DNA of 39,282 bases. Source: Prevotella sp. (GTDB taxonomy: Bacteria; Bacteroidota; Bacteroidia; Bacteroidales; Bacteroidaceae). The stretch's first letter is position 1; every line of letters begins with the position of its first letter. Under the pieces are notes generated by a model, which was not told where the DNA came from, did not search any database, and was given only the letters and a program-made list of their open reading frames with translations. The stretch spans positions 1 through 39,282 of the forward strand of contig JAGAXW010000030.1 of assembly GCA_017847725.1 (NCBI GenBank), in the 5' to 3' direction. Shown piece by piece: positions 29,350-37,191 of the stretch. Position numbers and translations under genes: made by a program.

Positions 29350-30654
29350 TTTGCAGTTACTACACTTGCTGTCCTGCTCACCGGCTGTAAGGACAACGAC
29401 TCCTTTTCGGCCAGTCCCGACCAGCGGCTGACGTTCTCTGTCGATACCGTCAAGATGGACACGCTGTTTAGCGCGGTGCCCTCTTCAACCTATAACTTCT
29501 GGGCCTTCAACCGCTCGGGCAACGGCATACGCATCAAGAGCGTACGCCTGGAGCGCGGCAACCAGTCGGGCTTCCGCGTCAACGTCGACGGAACCTTCCT
29601 GAATCCGCTGGCCAACGACCTGGAGCTGCGCAGCGACGACAGCCTGCGCATCTTCGTCGAGGCTACCACCCACGAGAATATGCAGCCGGAGCCACAACTG
29701 GTGGAGGACAACCTGCTGTTCACGCTGGAGAGTGGGGTGGAGCAGCGTGTCAACCTGCGCACCGTCAGCTGGGACGCTGAGAAGATGACGAACCTGGTGG
29801 TCAGCAGCGACATGACCATAGAGTCTGAACGCCCCATCGTGGTCTATGGCGACGGCATTCGCGTCGAGAAGGATGTAACGCTGACCGTCAAGAATACGAC
29901 GCTCTACTTCCACGGCAATGCCGGAATCGTCGTCGAGGGTCGGCTCGAGGCTGAGGGATGCCTCTTCCGCGGCGACCGTCTGGACCACATGTTCGACTAT
30001 CTGCCGTACGACCGCGTCAGCGGACAATGGCAGGGCATCACCTTGCTGCCGAAAGTGGCCTCCTGCGAAATGAAGCGATGCGAGATACGCAGCGCCTGCG
30101 ACGGCATCATGGCCGACAGTGCGGTGGTGAAGCTCAACAACACCGTCATTCACAACTGCCGCGGCTACGGGCTCTTCGCCAGCGACTCGGAGGTGGTGGT
30201 CGACGGCTGTCAGATTAGTAACACGCTGAACGACTGTCTGGCGGTGCTCGGCTGTCAGGCGACGGTCGACCATACGACATTGGCCCAGTTCTATCCGCTG
30301 TCGGCCAACAGGGGCTTCGCCATCAACTTCGGAAAGACGGAAAAGCCGCTCAAACTGAACTGCACCAATACACTGATAACGGGGTATAACGACGACGTGC
30401 TGCTGGGCGAACCTCGCGTGGCAGAACAGACGGAGTATGTTTTTGAAAACTGCCTGATACGCACCCCTGTCGTCAACGACGCTGATGCCTTCAAAGACAT
30501 CGTGTGGGAGAAGACGGACGACGAGTGGTCGGGTGAGAAACACTTTGAGCGCGTAGACGCCGACAACCTGATCTACGACTTCCGCATCAAGGCGGAGTCG
30601 CCGGCCTACACCAAGGGCATCGGGTGGATTAGAGAAGAAGATAAGAAGGAGTAG
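29332..30654 (+). CDS. Lipoprotein with parallel beta-helix repeats
   Basis: A 440-residue lipoprotein. The signal peptide ends in the lipobox LLTGC (Cys19), so it should be lipidated and exported to the envelope. The first 140 residues look like a beta-sandwich. From about residue 155 on there are repeated short strands with Asn/Cys turns (VTLTVKNTTLYF, CEMKRCEIRSACDGIMA, VVKLNNTVIHNCRGYG, VVVDGCQISN), typical of right-handed beta-helix proteins. Such proteins often bind or cleave polysaccharide, but no catalytic site is recognisable. It precedes the WecB-like gene by 19 nt. Confidence 0.85.
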   Translation: MIKRLFFAVTTLAVLLTGCKDNDSFSASPDQRLTFSVDTVKMDTLFSAVPSSTYNFWAFNRSGNGIRIKSVRLERGNQSGFRVNVDGTFLNPLANDLELRSDDSLRIFVEATTHENMQPEPQLVEDNLLFTLESGVEQRVNLRTVSWDAEKMTNLVVSSDMTIESERPIVVYGDGIRVEKDVTLTVKNTTLYFHGNAGIVVEGRLEAEGCLFRGDRLDHMFDYLPYDRVSGQWQGITLLPKVASCEMKRCEIRSACDGIMADSAVVKLNNTVIHNCRGYGLFASDSEVVVDGCQISNTLNDCLAVLGCQATVDHTTLAQFYPLSANRGFAINFGKTEKPLKLNCTNTLITGYNDDVLLGEPRVAEQTEYVFENCLIRTPVVNDADAFKDIVWEKTDDEWSGEKHFERVDADNLIYDFRIKAESPAYTKGIGWIREEDKKE

Positions 30655-30673
30655 TCATCCAAGAGTCACTGCT

Positions 30674-31735
30674 ATGGAACACAACATTTGCATCTTTACT
30701 GGGGCGCGGCCCAATTTTATCAAGGTGGCACCGCTCATGCGCGTCATCGAACAGACACCGGCATGCAACTACCAACTGGTATACGCAGGATGTGAAGACG
30801 ACGAGACGCTGGAGAAGTCGCTCTTCGACGACTTGCAGATCAGGCGCCCCGACTGTTTTCTCGGGGTCGACTGCGAGAACCTGAACGAACTGACAGGTAG
30901 GGTGATGTCAGCGTTTGAAAGCTATCTGGAGCAGCACAAGACAGACACCGTCATAGTCGTCGACGACCTGGCATCGACCATGGCCGCCGCCATCGTGACG
31001 AAGAAACGGGGCCTGCGACTGGCGCATCTCGTCGCCGGAACCCGCTCGTTCGACATCACCATGCCCAAGGAAATCAACCGTCTGGTCATCGACGGACTGA
31101 GCGACCTCTTGTTTACCGCCGGCATGGGTTCGAGCAGCATTGCCACGCGCGAGGGGGCCGAATACAATAAAATATATATGGTGGGCAACATTCTGATGGA
31201 CACGCTGCGCTACAATCACAATCGCTGGACGCGCCCGTCCTGTCTCGAAGGCATAAAAGACGGGGAGTATGTCGTATTCACCCTGAACCGCAAGGTGTTG
31301 CTGGCCGACGAGGACAACCTGCAGAGAATGTTGAATGCAATCGAAGAAGCTGCTGGCCCATTGCCTGTTATAGCTCCACTGCGCGGAAAGGCACGTGAAC
31401 TGGTGGGCCGGATGACACGCTTTCAGATAGTAGACCCGCTGTCATATCTGGACTTCGGTTGGCTGACGGCTCACGCCAAGGTTATCGTGACCGACTCGGG
31501 CAACGTGGCTGAAGAGGCCACATTCAACCAGATTCCCTGCATCACGCTCAACTCCTATACGGAACACAGCGAAACGGTAGACAAGGGCACCAACACACTG
31601 GTAGGCGAAGACGCCCACCTGCTGCACAAGGTGCTGACAGACATACTTGCCGGCAAGAGCAAGAAGGCGTCGCTGCCCGACCGCTGGGACGGACGCACCG
31701 CAGAGCGTATTGTCAAGATACTGATGGAGAATTAA
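30674..31735 (+). CDS. WecB-like UDP-GlcNAc 2-epimerase homologue with altered active site
   Basis: A 353-residue GT-B-fold protein of the non-hydrolysing UDP-GlcNAc 2-epimerase family: GARPNFIKVAP at the start, HLVAGTRSF, MPKEINRLVID, VGNILMDTL and VTDSGNVAEEA. By alignment from memory to E. coli WecB, Asp95 is kept (Asp98) but Glu117 is Val120, Glu131 is Lys132 and His213 is Asn205. The protein may therefore not epimerise UDP-GlcNAc; a different substrate or a binding role is possible. It follows the beta-helix lipoprotein, hinting at surface glycans. Confidence 0.8.
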   Translation: MEHNICIFTGARPNFIKVAPLMRVIEQTPACNYQLVYAGCEDDETLEKSLFDDLQIRRPDCFLGVDCENLNELTGRVMSAFESYLEQHKTDTVIVVDDLASTMAAAIVTKKRGLRLAHLVAGTRSFDITMPKEINRLVIDGLSDLLFTAGMGSSSIATREGAEYNKIYMVGNILMDTLRYNHNRWTRPSCLEGIKDGEYVVFTLNRKVLLADEDNLQRMLNAIEEAAGPLPVIAPLRGKARELVGRMTRFQIVDPLSYLDFGWLTAHAKVIVTDSGNVAEEATFNQIPCITLNSYTEHSETVDKGTNTLVGEDAHLLHKVLTDILAGKSKKASLPDRWDGRTAERIVKILMEN

Positions 31736-31905
31736 GATGTTGGCAATCCACTCCTCAGCAAGAGCTTTGTACTCGGGAGTGACGATTGCCTTTTATGTAA
31801 ACCTTATATTACCACCGCCTTGTTTAGTTCGTTGCGGATGGCGCGGTTGATGAAGTCGTTTAATCCTCCCAGTTCTCCTGTGCCTTTTTTAATATAAATC
31901 TCTAA
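31735..31905 (-). pseudogene. Unidentified gene remnant
   Basis: Two protein-like pieces are read on the minus strand in different frames: EIYIKKGTGELGGLNDF continuing to a TAA at 31804-31806, and then KAIVTPEYKALAEEWIANI across 31735-31790. Both end in KAVV/KAIV-like stretches and look like the frameshifted C-terminus of one lost protein. The family is not recognised. The upstream piece overlaps the end of hipA in another frame. Confidence 0.35.
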
Positions 31906-32993
31906 AAATATTTGTTCAATTCTTTTGTCCCTTCTCTGACTTCCTCCATAATTTGCAAGCAACGAGCACGGGAGATGCGAATATTCGTACCAACGGTTAT
32001 CAGGTCTTCGTCCGTAGGAAGTCCTTTGAAATTGATGGTTGTGGCATGTTCGCCAAGGGTATCATCATTGGTCAAGTCGTAGGCTGGAGCCAGAGACCAT
32101 GTACCCTCTCGACAGATAAAGCTGAAGTTACGTGCATGATCATCCATATTATGGGCATAGACATTGAAAGTCATACGACGGAACTGCTGTTCTACGGCCT
32201 TTGGCGACTGTGTCAGATAGCCCGTTAATTGCAGCAGACTGTGGTAATCCATCTTTGGTGGAGATATCGGCTCGTTCAAAAGAGCGCTGGCGGTTAGTAC
32301 ATGCAAACGAATATCATTTTCAATATCGAATCGTTTCACGGCAAAGTATTTACCATCCATTAGTTTGAACTCTGGCACATCAATTCCACACTGCTTTGCA
32401 ACCTTATTATAATCATATTCTATCTCTCCCATATTCTTGGGATCGTAGGTATGGCGGAACTTTACTAACCAGTGCCCATCCGTGTCCGTGACAATAGCTT
32501 TTGGACGCACTCCCCCTGAGTTTCCACTCTTCAAATAAAGTTCGTCAACATGCTCGTCAGTCTTTTCAGAAAGCACATTGAGGGCAACCTCCTGCATTTC
32601 GTCGAGCGAAAGCGAAGAGCCTTCTTGCTGTAGTTTTGTTTCAGGTGCATAACAAAGAGCACCCATCCCGGAACTGCCAATAATACTCAGCCATTGAACA
32701 GGGTTAAGTGTTTGAGGGTCAATCCCCGATTTCTTCAGAACCTTACGCAACAGGTATTCGCCATAGCCCCCTGGCAGGCTGTCTTCAAATACGCCGAAAT
32801 TGCCATTGAAAGGCTGATAGTCGGCAGTGAACAGCCCGGCTTTCAGAGGTAATTTTAATGGAGAGATAGAAAAACCGTCCGTAAGCCAGTCTTTGTCATA
32901 CTCGAACTGACAATTCGACCTATTTCCCATAGACAACGTTCCTACTTTCCGTCCATGATACTTCACGCAGACAGCATGTACATCCTTCATCAT
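31902..32993 (-). CDS. HipA-family serine/threonine kinase toxin
   Basis: A 363-residue HipA-like protein. HipA kinases inactivate targets such as glutamyl-tRNA synthetase and slow growth. The HipA N-subdomain-1 is at the start (FEYDKDWL, LPLKAGLFT). The Gly-rich stretch SGNSGGVRPKAI (157-168) matches the ATP/autophosphorylation loop. The catalytic Asp284 is in NMDDHARNFSF and the metal-binding Asp306 in APAYDLT, so the kinase appears intact. It starts in an ATGA overlap with the antitoxin gene, the standard hipBA order. Confidence 0.88.
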   Translation of the reverse strand: MMKDVHAVCVKYHGRKVGTLSMGNRSNCQFEYDKDWLTDGFSISPLKLPLKAGLFTADYQPFNGNFGVFEDSLPGGYGEYLLRKVLKKSGIDPQTLNPVQWLSIIGSSGMGALCYAPETKLQQEGSSLSLDEMQEVALNVLSEKTDEHVDELYLKSGNSGGVRPKAIVTDTDGHWLVKFRHTYDPKNMGEIEYDYNKVAKQCGIDVPEFKLMDGKYFAVKRFDIENDIRLHVLTASALLNEPISPPKMDYHSLLQLTGYLTQSPKAVEQQFRRMTFNVYAHNMDDHARNFSFICREGTWSLAPAYDLTNDDTLGEHATTINFKGLPTDEDLITVGTNIRISRARCLQIMEEVREGTKELNKYF

Positions 32994-33301
32994 ACGCCTC
33001 GCTTTCTTGTACGGTTCTTATTGATTTCCAACAACTCTTCCATCGTATCGTATTTCGGTTCTGACAATAGTTGCATGATTTCTTCCGAGTAGCCTAAAGC
33101 CTTAGCCAACTTGACGTATGACTCCAAAGAGATGGAGTGCTTCAGTTCAAAGCGCTGAATACTTGAGGCTGGCACGCCACTCATTTCTGATAAGCTCTTC
33201 GTAGAGAGTTTCTTCTCCAGGCGTCTTACTTTCAGATTCTCAGCTAACCGCTGCATAGTTACCTGCAGAGGATAGGGATCAAAAACATATTTATTCTGCA
33301 C
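32990..33301 (-). CDS. HipB-like XRE antitoxin
   Basis: A 103-residue helix-turn-helix protein: LAENLKVRRLEKKLSTKSLS, then EMSGVPASSIQRFELKHS for the recognition part and LESYVKLAKALGYSEE. It should bind the paired HipA kinase and repress the hipBA operon through the direct repeats just upstream. The C-terminus is charged and flexible, as in labile antitoxins. Confidence 0.88.
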   Translation of the reverse strand: MQNKYVFDPYPLQVTMQRLAENLKVRRLEKKLSTKSLSEMSGVPASSIQRFELKHSISLESYVKLAKALGYSEEIMQLLSEPKYDTMEELLEINKNRTRKRGV

Positions 33302-33302
33302 T

Positions 33303-33353
33303 ATATATTATGCTTAATTTAGAGAAATTATATTTTATACATCATATATTATG
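33303..33353. promoter_or_regulatory. Probable HipB operator repeats
   Basis: The 10-bp sequence ATATATTATG occurs at 33303-33312 and again at 33344-33353, 41 bp apart, close to four helical turns. Each sits in a partly palindromic context (CATA...TATG in the second). They lie between the -7 box and the hipB start, a natural place for an autoregulatory operator. Confidence 0.5.
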
Positions 33354-33355
33354 TG

Positions 33356-33387
33356 CAAATATACTTCTTTTATTTGGAATAACCAAA
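33356..33387 (-). promoter_or_regulatory. hipBA promoter
   Basis: On the minus strand the -33 TTTG (33387-33384) and -7 TATATTTG (33363-33356) boxes are 20 nt apart. The start is near 33350, inside the second operator repeat, 50 nt before hipB. Confidence 0.7.
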
Positions 33388-33406
33388 CTTTTTGAAGAAA
33401 AAGTGA

Positions 33407-33449
33407 GGCTCAGTCGATAATTATTGGGGGTAATTATCGACTGAGCCCA
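33407..33449. mobile_element. IS remnant reduced to its two terminal repeats
   Basis: A 17-bp perfect inverted repeat (33407-33423 and 33431-33447) is separated by only 7 bp. The right copy plus two more bases (33431-33449) is identical over 19 bp to the IS end after the transposase remnant at 262-280. It is either the scar of an IS whose whole interior was lost or a minimal palindromic derivative. Confidence 0.75.
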
Positions 33450-33556
33450 TAAAAGGACATACGTTTTTAGCATGTTTAGCTGACAATGGCTATCATGCAG
33501 GGATTAAAAAAGTGGAAATGTTGGGGCAAAGTGTTATATCTATCAAAAAGATTTTG

Positions 33557-33564
33557 TATTTTTG
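33557..33564 (+). promoter_or_regulatory. -7 box before the small antitoxin-like gene
   Basis: TATTTTTG fits TAnnTTTG and lies 27 nt before the ATG at 33592. The -33 box is not clear. It rules out the longer reading from a TTG at 33562. Confidence 0.5.
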
Positions 33565-33591
33565 TCGCTAGATTATAAAACGAAGACGATT

Positions 33592-33861
33592 ATGATAGGA
33601 ACAGCAACACCAAGTGTAAGCCGCGACACGTTCACGCTGACCGTTCCGAAGGCCGATGTGAGCCTCTCCAAGTCGATTGCCATGAAGATGGGTTGTAAGA
33701 TTGAGCGAAAACGTTCGGCAAAGCCTCGTCTCTACGACCCTGAGACGGGCGATAGTCTGAACGATGCAACGATGAAGGTCATTGAGGATGCACGGAAGGG
33801 GAAGGATGTCATAGAGGTCGGCTCGATGGATGAATATCTGGAGTTGGTAAAAAACTTATAA
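33592..33861 (+). CDS. Small protein, possible antitoxin
   Basis: An 89-residue protein. The N-terminus (GTATPSVSRDTFTLTVPKAD) looks like beta strands; the rest is basic then acidic (KMGCKIERKRSAKP, then VIEVGSMDEYLELVKNL). Size, charge split and position before a RelE/HigB toxin remnant fit an antitoxin of a type II module, but I do not recognise the family. The ATG at 33592 follows a -7 box. Its stop overlaps the surviving toxin reading. Confidence 0.6.
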   Translation: MIGTATPSVSRDTFTLTVPKADVSLSKSIAMKMGCKIERKRSAKPRLYDPETGDSLNDATMKVIEDARKGKDVIEVGSMDEYLELVKNL

Positions 33862-33983
33862 CCGACGATGGCAACGTGGTGATGCTTTTCAATGGCTTCC
33901 AGAAGAAGTCGCAAAAAACGCCAGAGAAGGAAATCAACAAGGCAATACAATTAAAGAAGGAATATTATGCAGGAAAGAAATGA
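33858..33983 (+). pseudogene. Beheaded RelE/HigB-type toxin
   Basis: Only the last 41 codons of a RelE/HigB mRNA-interferase-like toxin remain, reading ITDDGNVVMLFNGFQKKSQ and then a lysine-rich helix to TGA at 33981-33983. The sequence LFNGFQKKxQKTP is typical of the end of these toxins. The frame is closed by TGA at 33831 and there is no start, so it is inactive. The stop overlaps the higA start by 17 nt, the natural toxin-antitoxin junction. Confidence 0.75.
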
Positions 33984-34275
33984 CATTATGAGCGTTGACG
34001 CCATGATGGACGAACGCTATGGAAAAGTCGGCTCGTCTGAACGTGAAGCCTTTCGCAAGGAGGCTTACGCCTATTGTGTCGGACAGATTATAAGTGATGC
34101 CCGCAAACGCGAGAAGGTCACACAGCAGGAGTTGGCCCAGCGTGTTGGCACCAACAAGTCATACATCTCCCGCATTGAGAATGGCAGTGTTGAGCCTGGT
34201 GCAGGTATGTTCCTCAGAATCCTCAGCGCCCTTGGCCTTCGCTTTGAAGTGTCCCAGCCACTGGCTTTTGGATAA
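33967..34275 (+). CDS. HigA-like XRE antitoxin
   Basis: A 102-residue helix-turn-helix protein: YCVGQIISDARKREKVTQQ, then ELAQRVGTNKSYISRIENGS, then PGAGMFLRILSALGLRFEV. This is the usual antitoxin partner of RelE/HigB toxins in Bacteroidota. The ATG at 33967 lies inside the toxin end; a second ATG at 33988 is a possible start. With the toxin reduced to its tail it is now an orphan regulator, unless it pairs with the protein encoded at 33592. Confidence 0.85.
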   Translation: MQERNDIMSVDAMMDERYGKVGSSEREAFRKEAYAYCVGQIISDARKREKVTQQELAQRVGTNKSYISRIENGSVEPGAGMFLRILSALGLRFEVSQPLAFG

Positions 34276-34320
34276 TTGTAGCCTGCAGAATTTTTGTACG
34301 AAATATAGAATATTATTAGA

Positions 34321-36009
34321 CTATTTCAAAGACAGAAAATCTTTCAAAATTCTTTTTGCCTCAGAGCCAGCCAAGAAATAATTCTTGTTTTCAGGCAAAT
34401 ATCTGTCAAAAGATGGGTACAATTGACTATACTTTTCAATACCCTGGTGGGCATTATTCTTTTCTCTTTCTTTTACATACCTATGATAATTCTCTATTAA
34501 GCTAGAAAGCTTAATTTTCTTATCTCGAAATTTGTATTGCAAATTGAATAAACAATCAAGACCAATAACTGTAAGAGGGCGAATTCTGCGCTTTACGGAT
34601 AATTCATATGAATTAACAATGTCACCAAACTTAATAGATAGGTAGTGATTTAGTCCGTTTAATCTGTATTTGTAATCAGTATAGATAACTACGGGATAAA
34701 TATTCAACTTTTTGTTGTAAGCGAATCCCAACGCTTCATATTTATTACCAACGTAGGCTTTTATGTATGCTTCTAATTGTTTTATCCCCTTCTTCTTTCC
34801 TTTGTCTGACTGGATGAAATTCCTATTCATGTGGTTTTCTATATAGGTGTAGTCAAATGATTCCATTACATCTTCTCCCATTAAGTTGTCCTTTAATTCC
34901 AAAACAAACAAACTATTTCCAATTTTAAATATTGCATCAGGAATTGCATCAGGAAACCCTTTTCCCTCATCATCAAAAGCAGATACTTGCCATGAATTGC
35001 AAAAAGACGTCACCAGCACATTCTTGAATAAGGTGTGTTCAATTATTTTTCCACAATCTTTTTTTATGCTCTGAATTCCACTTTCATTTAGTTTGTTTTT
35101 AAGTGCCATAAAAACGCCAATAAAAATCTGACTCAGCAGATAGTTCCAATGAAGAACATAATAGCCTCCATTATAATAGTATACAGGATGTGATTTCAAA
35201 TCTAAATACGTGTCTGGTTTAATACTGTTTGCCACTAATGAATCAAATAGTTTTTGGCTCTTCTCATCTTCTTTTATGCCCGCTTTTAATATTCTATCTC
35301 TAGTATAACTCGTAATAAAAATCATAAAAAAGATAGCCAAGAGGCTAGCATACGAACGATAACAATCAAGTCCCCTCTCTTGAAAGAAATCATTTATTAT
35401 TTTTTCTGTCTCCGGATATTTGTTTGTAATTCCTTCAACAAAAGACTTGATACGAAACATTTCATATTCTATTCTTGGAACCTCATTCACATCTGTTTCC
35501 TGCAACAATAGAGGCCAAAAAAGTTTTTCGTATGCAAATGCATCATTAGGGGTGATAGAATCAATATCTTTTTGCATGTTATCAGTTGAATGAATTCGCC
35601 TTTCATTTGCTATTAGGACGAGTTTTAAGTATAATAAGCGCTCACTAACAGACAAAGAAACATTATCACAATGACCTTTCTTGTATTTAAGCAACAAACA
35701 GTACAATTCCATCAATGTATAATTGTTGATATTCAAAGTTTTCTGGCTATGATCTGAAAGCCAATCAAGAATTTTATATCCTTCTTCTGTTCCTATTATA
35801 ACATCTTTGAATTCCATCATTATTTTTTCCTGTACGGAAGCACCTTCTATATGGCTTGCATAAAGCAGAGCAGAGATTGAAGTTGTGAAAACAATATACT
35901 TCTCTGCCAACCCTTCTTGTAAGAGATTGGCTATTACCTCCTCTTGTCCGTTTTTGAATACTTCGGTATAAGTAGGGAAAACGGGAAATGGTGATTTGGG
36001 ATTTGGCAT
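34321..36009 (-). CDS. Unrecognised 562-residue protein with a PD-(D/E)XK nuclease signature
   Basis: I recognise no named family. The first 330 residues are mainly helical, with a hydrophobic stretch at 222-235 (SLLAIFFMIFITSY). Residues 353-373 read PDAIPDAIFKIGNSLFVLEL-K, giving Asp358...Glu371-x-Lys373, and a following helix KGIKQLEAYIKAY has the Gln411/Tyr415 pair (QxxxY) of RecB-like nucleases. It lies on the same strand downstream of the methyltransferase and endonuclease genes and is similarly AT-rich. An anti-phage or restriction-associated role is inferred. It is convergent with higA, 45 nt away. Confidence 0.75.
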   Translation of the reverse strand: MPNPKSPFPVFPTYTEVFKNGQEEVIANLLQEGLAEKYIVFTTSISALLYASHIEGASVQEKIMMEFKDVIIGTEEGYKILDWLSDHSQKTLNINNYTLMELYCLLLKYKKGHCDNVSLSVSERLLYLKLVLIANERRIHSTDNMQKDIDSITPNDAFAYEKLFWPLLLQETDVNEVPRIEYEMFRIKSFVEGITNKYPETEKIINDFFQERGLDCYRSYASLLAIFFMIFITSYTRDRILKAGIKEDEKSQKLFDSLVANSIKPDTYLDLKSHPVYYYNGGYYVLHWNYLLSQIFIGVFMALKNKLNESGIQSIKKDCGKIIEHTLFKNVLVTSFCNSWQVSAFDDEGKGFPDAIPDAIFKIGNSLFVLELKDNLMGEDVMESFDYTYIENHMNRNFIQSDKGKKKGIKQLEAYIKAYVGNKYEALGFAYNKKLNIYPVVIYTDYKYRLNGLNHYLSIKFGDIVNSYELSVKRRIRPLTVIGLDCLFNLQYKFRDKKIKLSSLIENYHRYVKEREKNNAHQGIEKYSQLYPSFDRYLPENKNYFLAGSEAKRILKDFLSLK

Positions 36010-36021
36010 AACTACAAATTA

Positions 36022-36144
36022 TTATAACTGCGAAATCAGAGGAAAAATAGTCCCAATGGCCACGTTCACGATGATGGCGCCAAGATATGCCTTGATGGGA
36101 TGTCCTTCTATTGTCGGTGTTGTTGTAATGATAAACTTGTCCAT
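36022..36144 (-). pseudogene. Truncated YbjQ-like ORF
   Basis: A 40-codon ORF reading DKFIITTTPTIEGHPIKAYL and GAIIVNVAIGT, the start of YbjQ (DUF74) proteins, which are normally about 105 residues. After this the family resemblance stops and the frame closes at TAA (36024-36022). It lies 12 nt upstream of the 562-residue gene on the same strand. It looks like a recombination breakpoint, though a functional short peptide is not excluded. Confidence 0.6.
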
Positions 36145-36227
36145 GCTTGATAACATTATGATGGATTATACATGCAATTAAAAATGCATAAAACAATTAA
36201 CAAATGGACGGTTGTTCTATAACTGAT

Positions 36228-37190
36228 TTACCATAGAGAATTATAGAAATTATCCATTGTTCCATACTTTCGTCTGAAATCACCCAGCAAGAGTTCTATT
36301 CTAGTGTCAATTTTTTCTATTAGGCTTGTAGTTCCTAAAAATGCTTCTGCTGTAGACTGTATCGTATTCATTAATATTATGTGATAGTTGCTATTATCGC
36401 TAATATAATCCCACAATTCAGCACCAATCAAGGTCTTGTTGCGCCAATCTGCTACATAGGTTTCCAAAATGCTAGTTGAGACATACTCTCCATCTTTTTT
36501 CCCATAAGTAATGCCAAAGAAGGCTTTTTCGCCATTTCTCCTTACTTTATTTATAGCTTTGTCATACGATAAAATCTGAGTTTTATCCATGTCGTTTGGG
36601 CCAGATTTCACTTCTATATAACTTCTCACACCATCAAGTTTCTCTATGACAACATCCCATTTTGTTCCATAAGATGTTTCATAATGTTTGCCGTCATAAA
36701 CATTTGCGTTAGAATACAACATCAGATCTTGTACCAAATATCCCATGGATGTTACAATGCTTCTGGATATTGCGGAATATGTATAGAACTTCACAAACTC
36801 TTCTGGAGTGTTCAGCTTCAAAGCTCTACACAATAAAGGATTGGCATTCAAACCTTCTAATGTCATGTTGTTAATTGCCAATATTTGCTTTTGAATAAAA
36901 TCTTTTGTGAGGATGACAATAAAATTCTCTTCAATTGACAATGTAGGTTGCAGTGCTTGCTGTAATTTTCTTAACGCTTCCTCTTCTTTTGATGTCAGTG
37001 GAGGAAAGCATTTTACCCCTTCAACTGTTGTAAAAGAATTGAAAGTACTGATAGGGGTAGATTTAAAGACTTCAATTGTCGAAAATCTACTACCGATTGA
37101 TTCAAATTTATTTTTGTTACTTTTTGTGGCATCTCCAGAAATATAGATACTGCCACCTTTAATAATTAACTCCTTAAGTGTTGCTGCCAT
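36228..37190 (-). CDS. Type II restriction endonuclease, PD-(D/E)XK type
   Basis: A 320-residue protein following the methyltransferase gene by 1 nt. The catalytic core is Asp179 in GTKWDVVIEKL and Glu193-Val-Lys195 in SYIEVKSGPNDMDK, a clear D...ExK site. The N-terminal half is helical and unlike known DNA-binding folds that I can name. The pairing with a C5 methyltransferase makes it the cognate cleaving enzyme. The recognition sequence cannot be read from the protein. Confidence 0.85.
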   Translation of the reverse strand: MAATLKELIIKGGSIYISGDATKSNKNKFESIGSRFSTIEVFKSTPISTFNSFTTVEGVKCFPPLTSKEEEALRKLQQALQPTLSIEENFIVILTKDFIQKQILAINNMTLEGLNANPLLCRALKLNTPEEFVKFYTYSAISRSIVTSMGYLVQDLMLYSNANVYDGKHYETSYGTKWDVVIEKLDGVRSYIEVKSGPNDMDKTQILSYDKAINKVRRNGEKAFFGITYGKKDGEYVSTSILETYVADWRNKTLIGAELWDYISDNSNYHIILMNTIQSTAEAFLGTTSLIEKIDTRIELLLGDFRRKYGTMDNFYNSLW

Positions 37191-37191
37191 G

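Noticed and set aside
35996-36181. Plus-strand 61-codon frame between the two nuclease-like genes
   Set aside because: It is antisense to the YbjQ-like fragment, which has a recognisable sequence.
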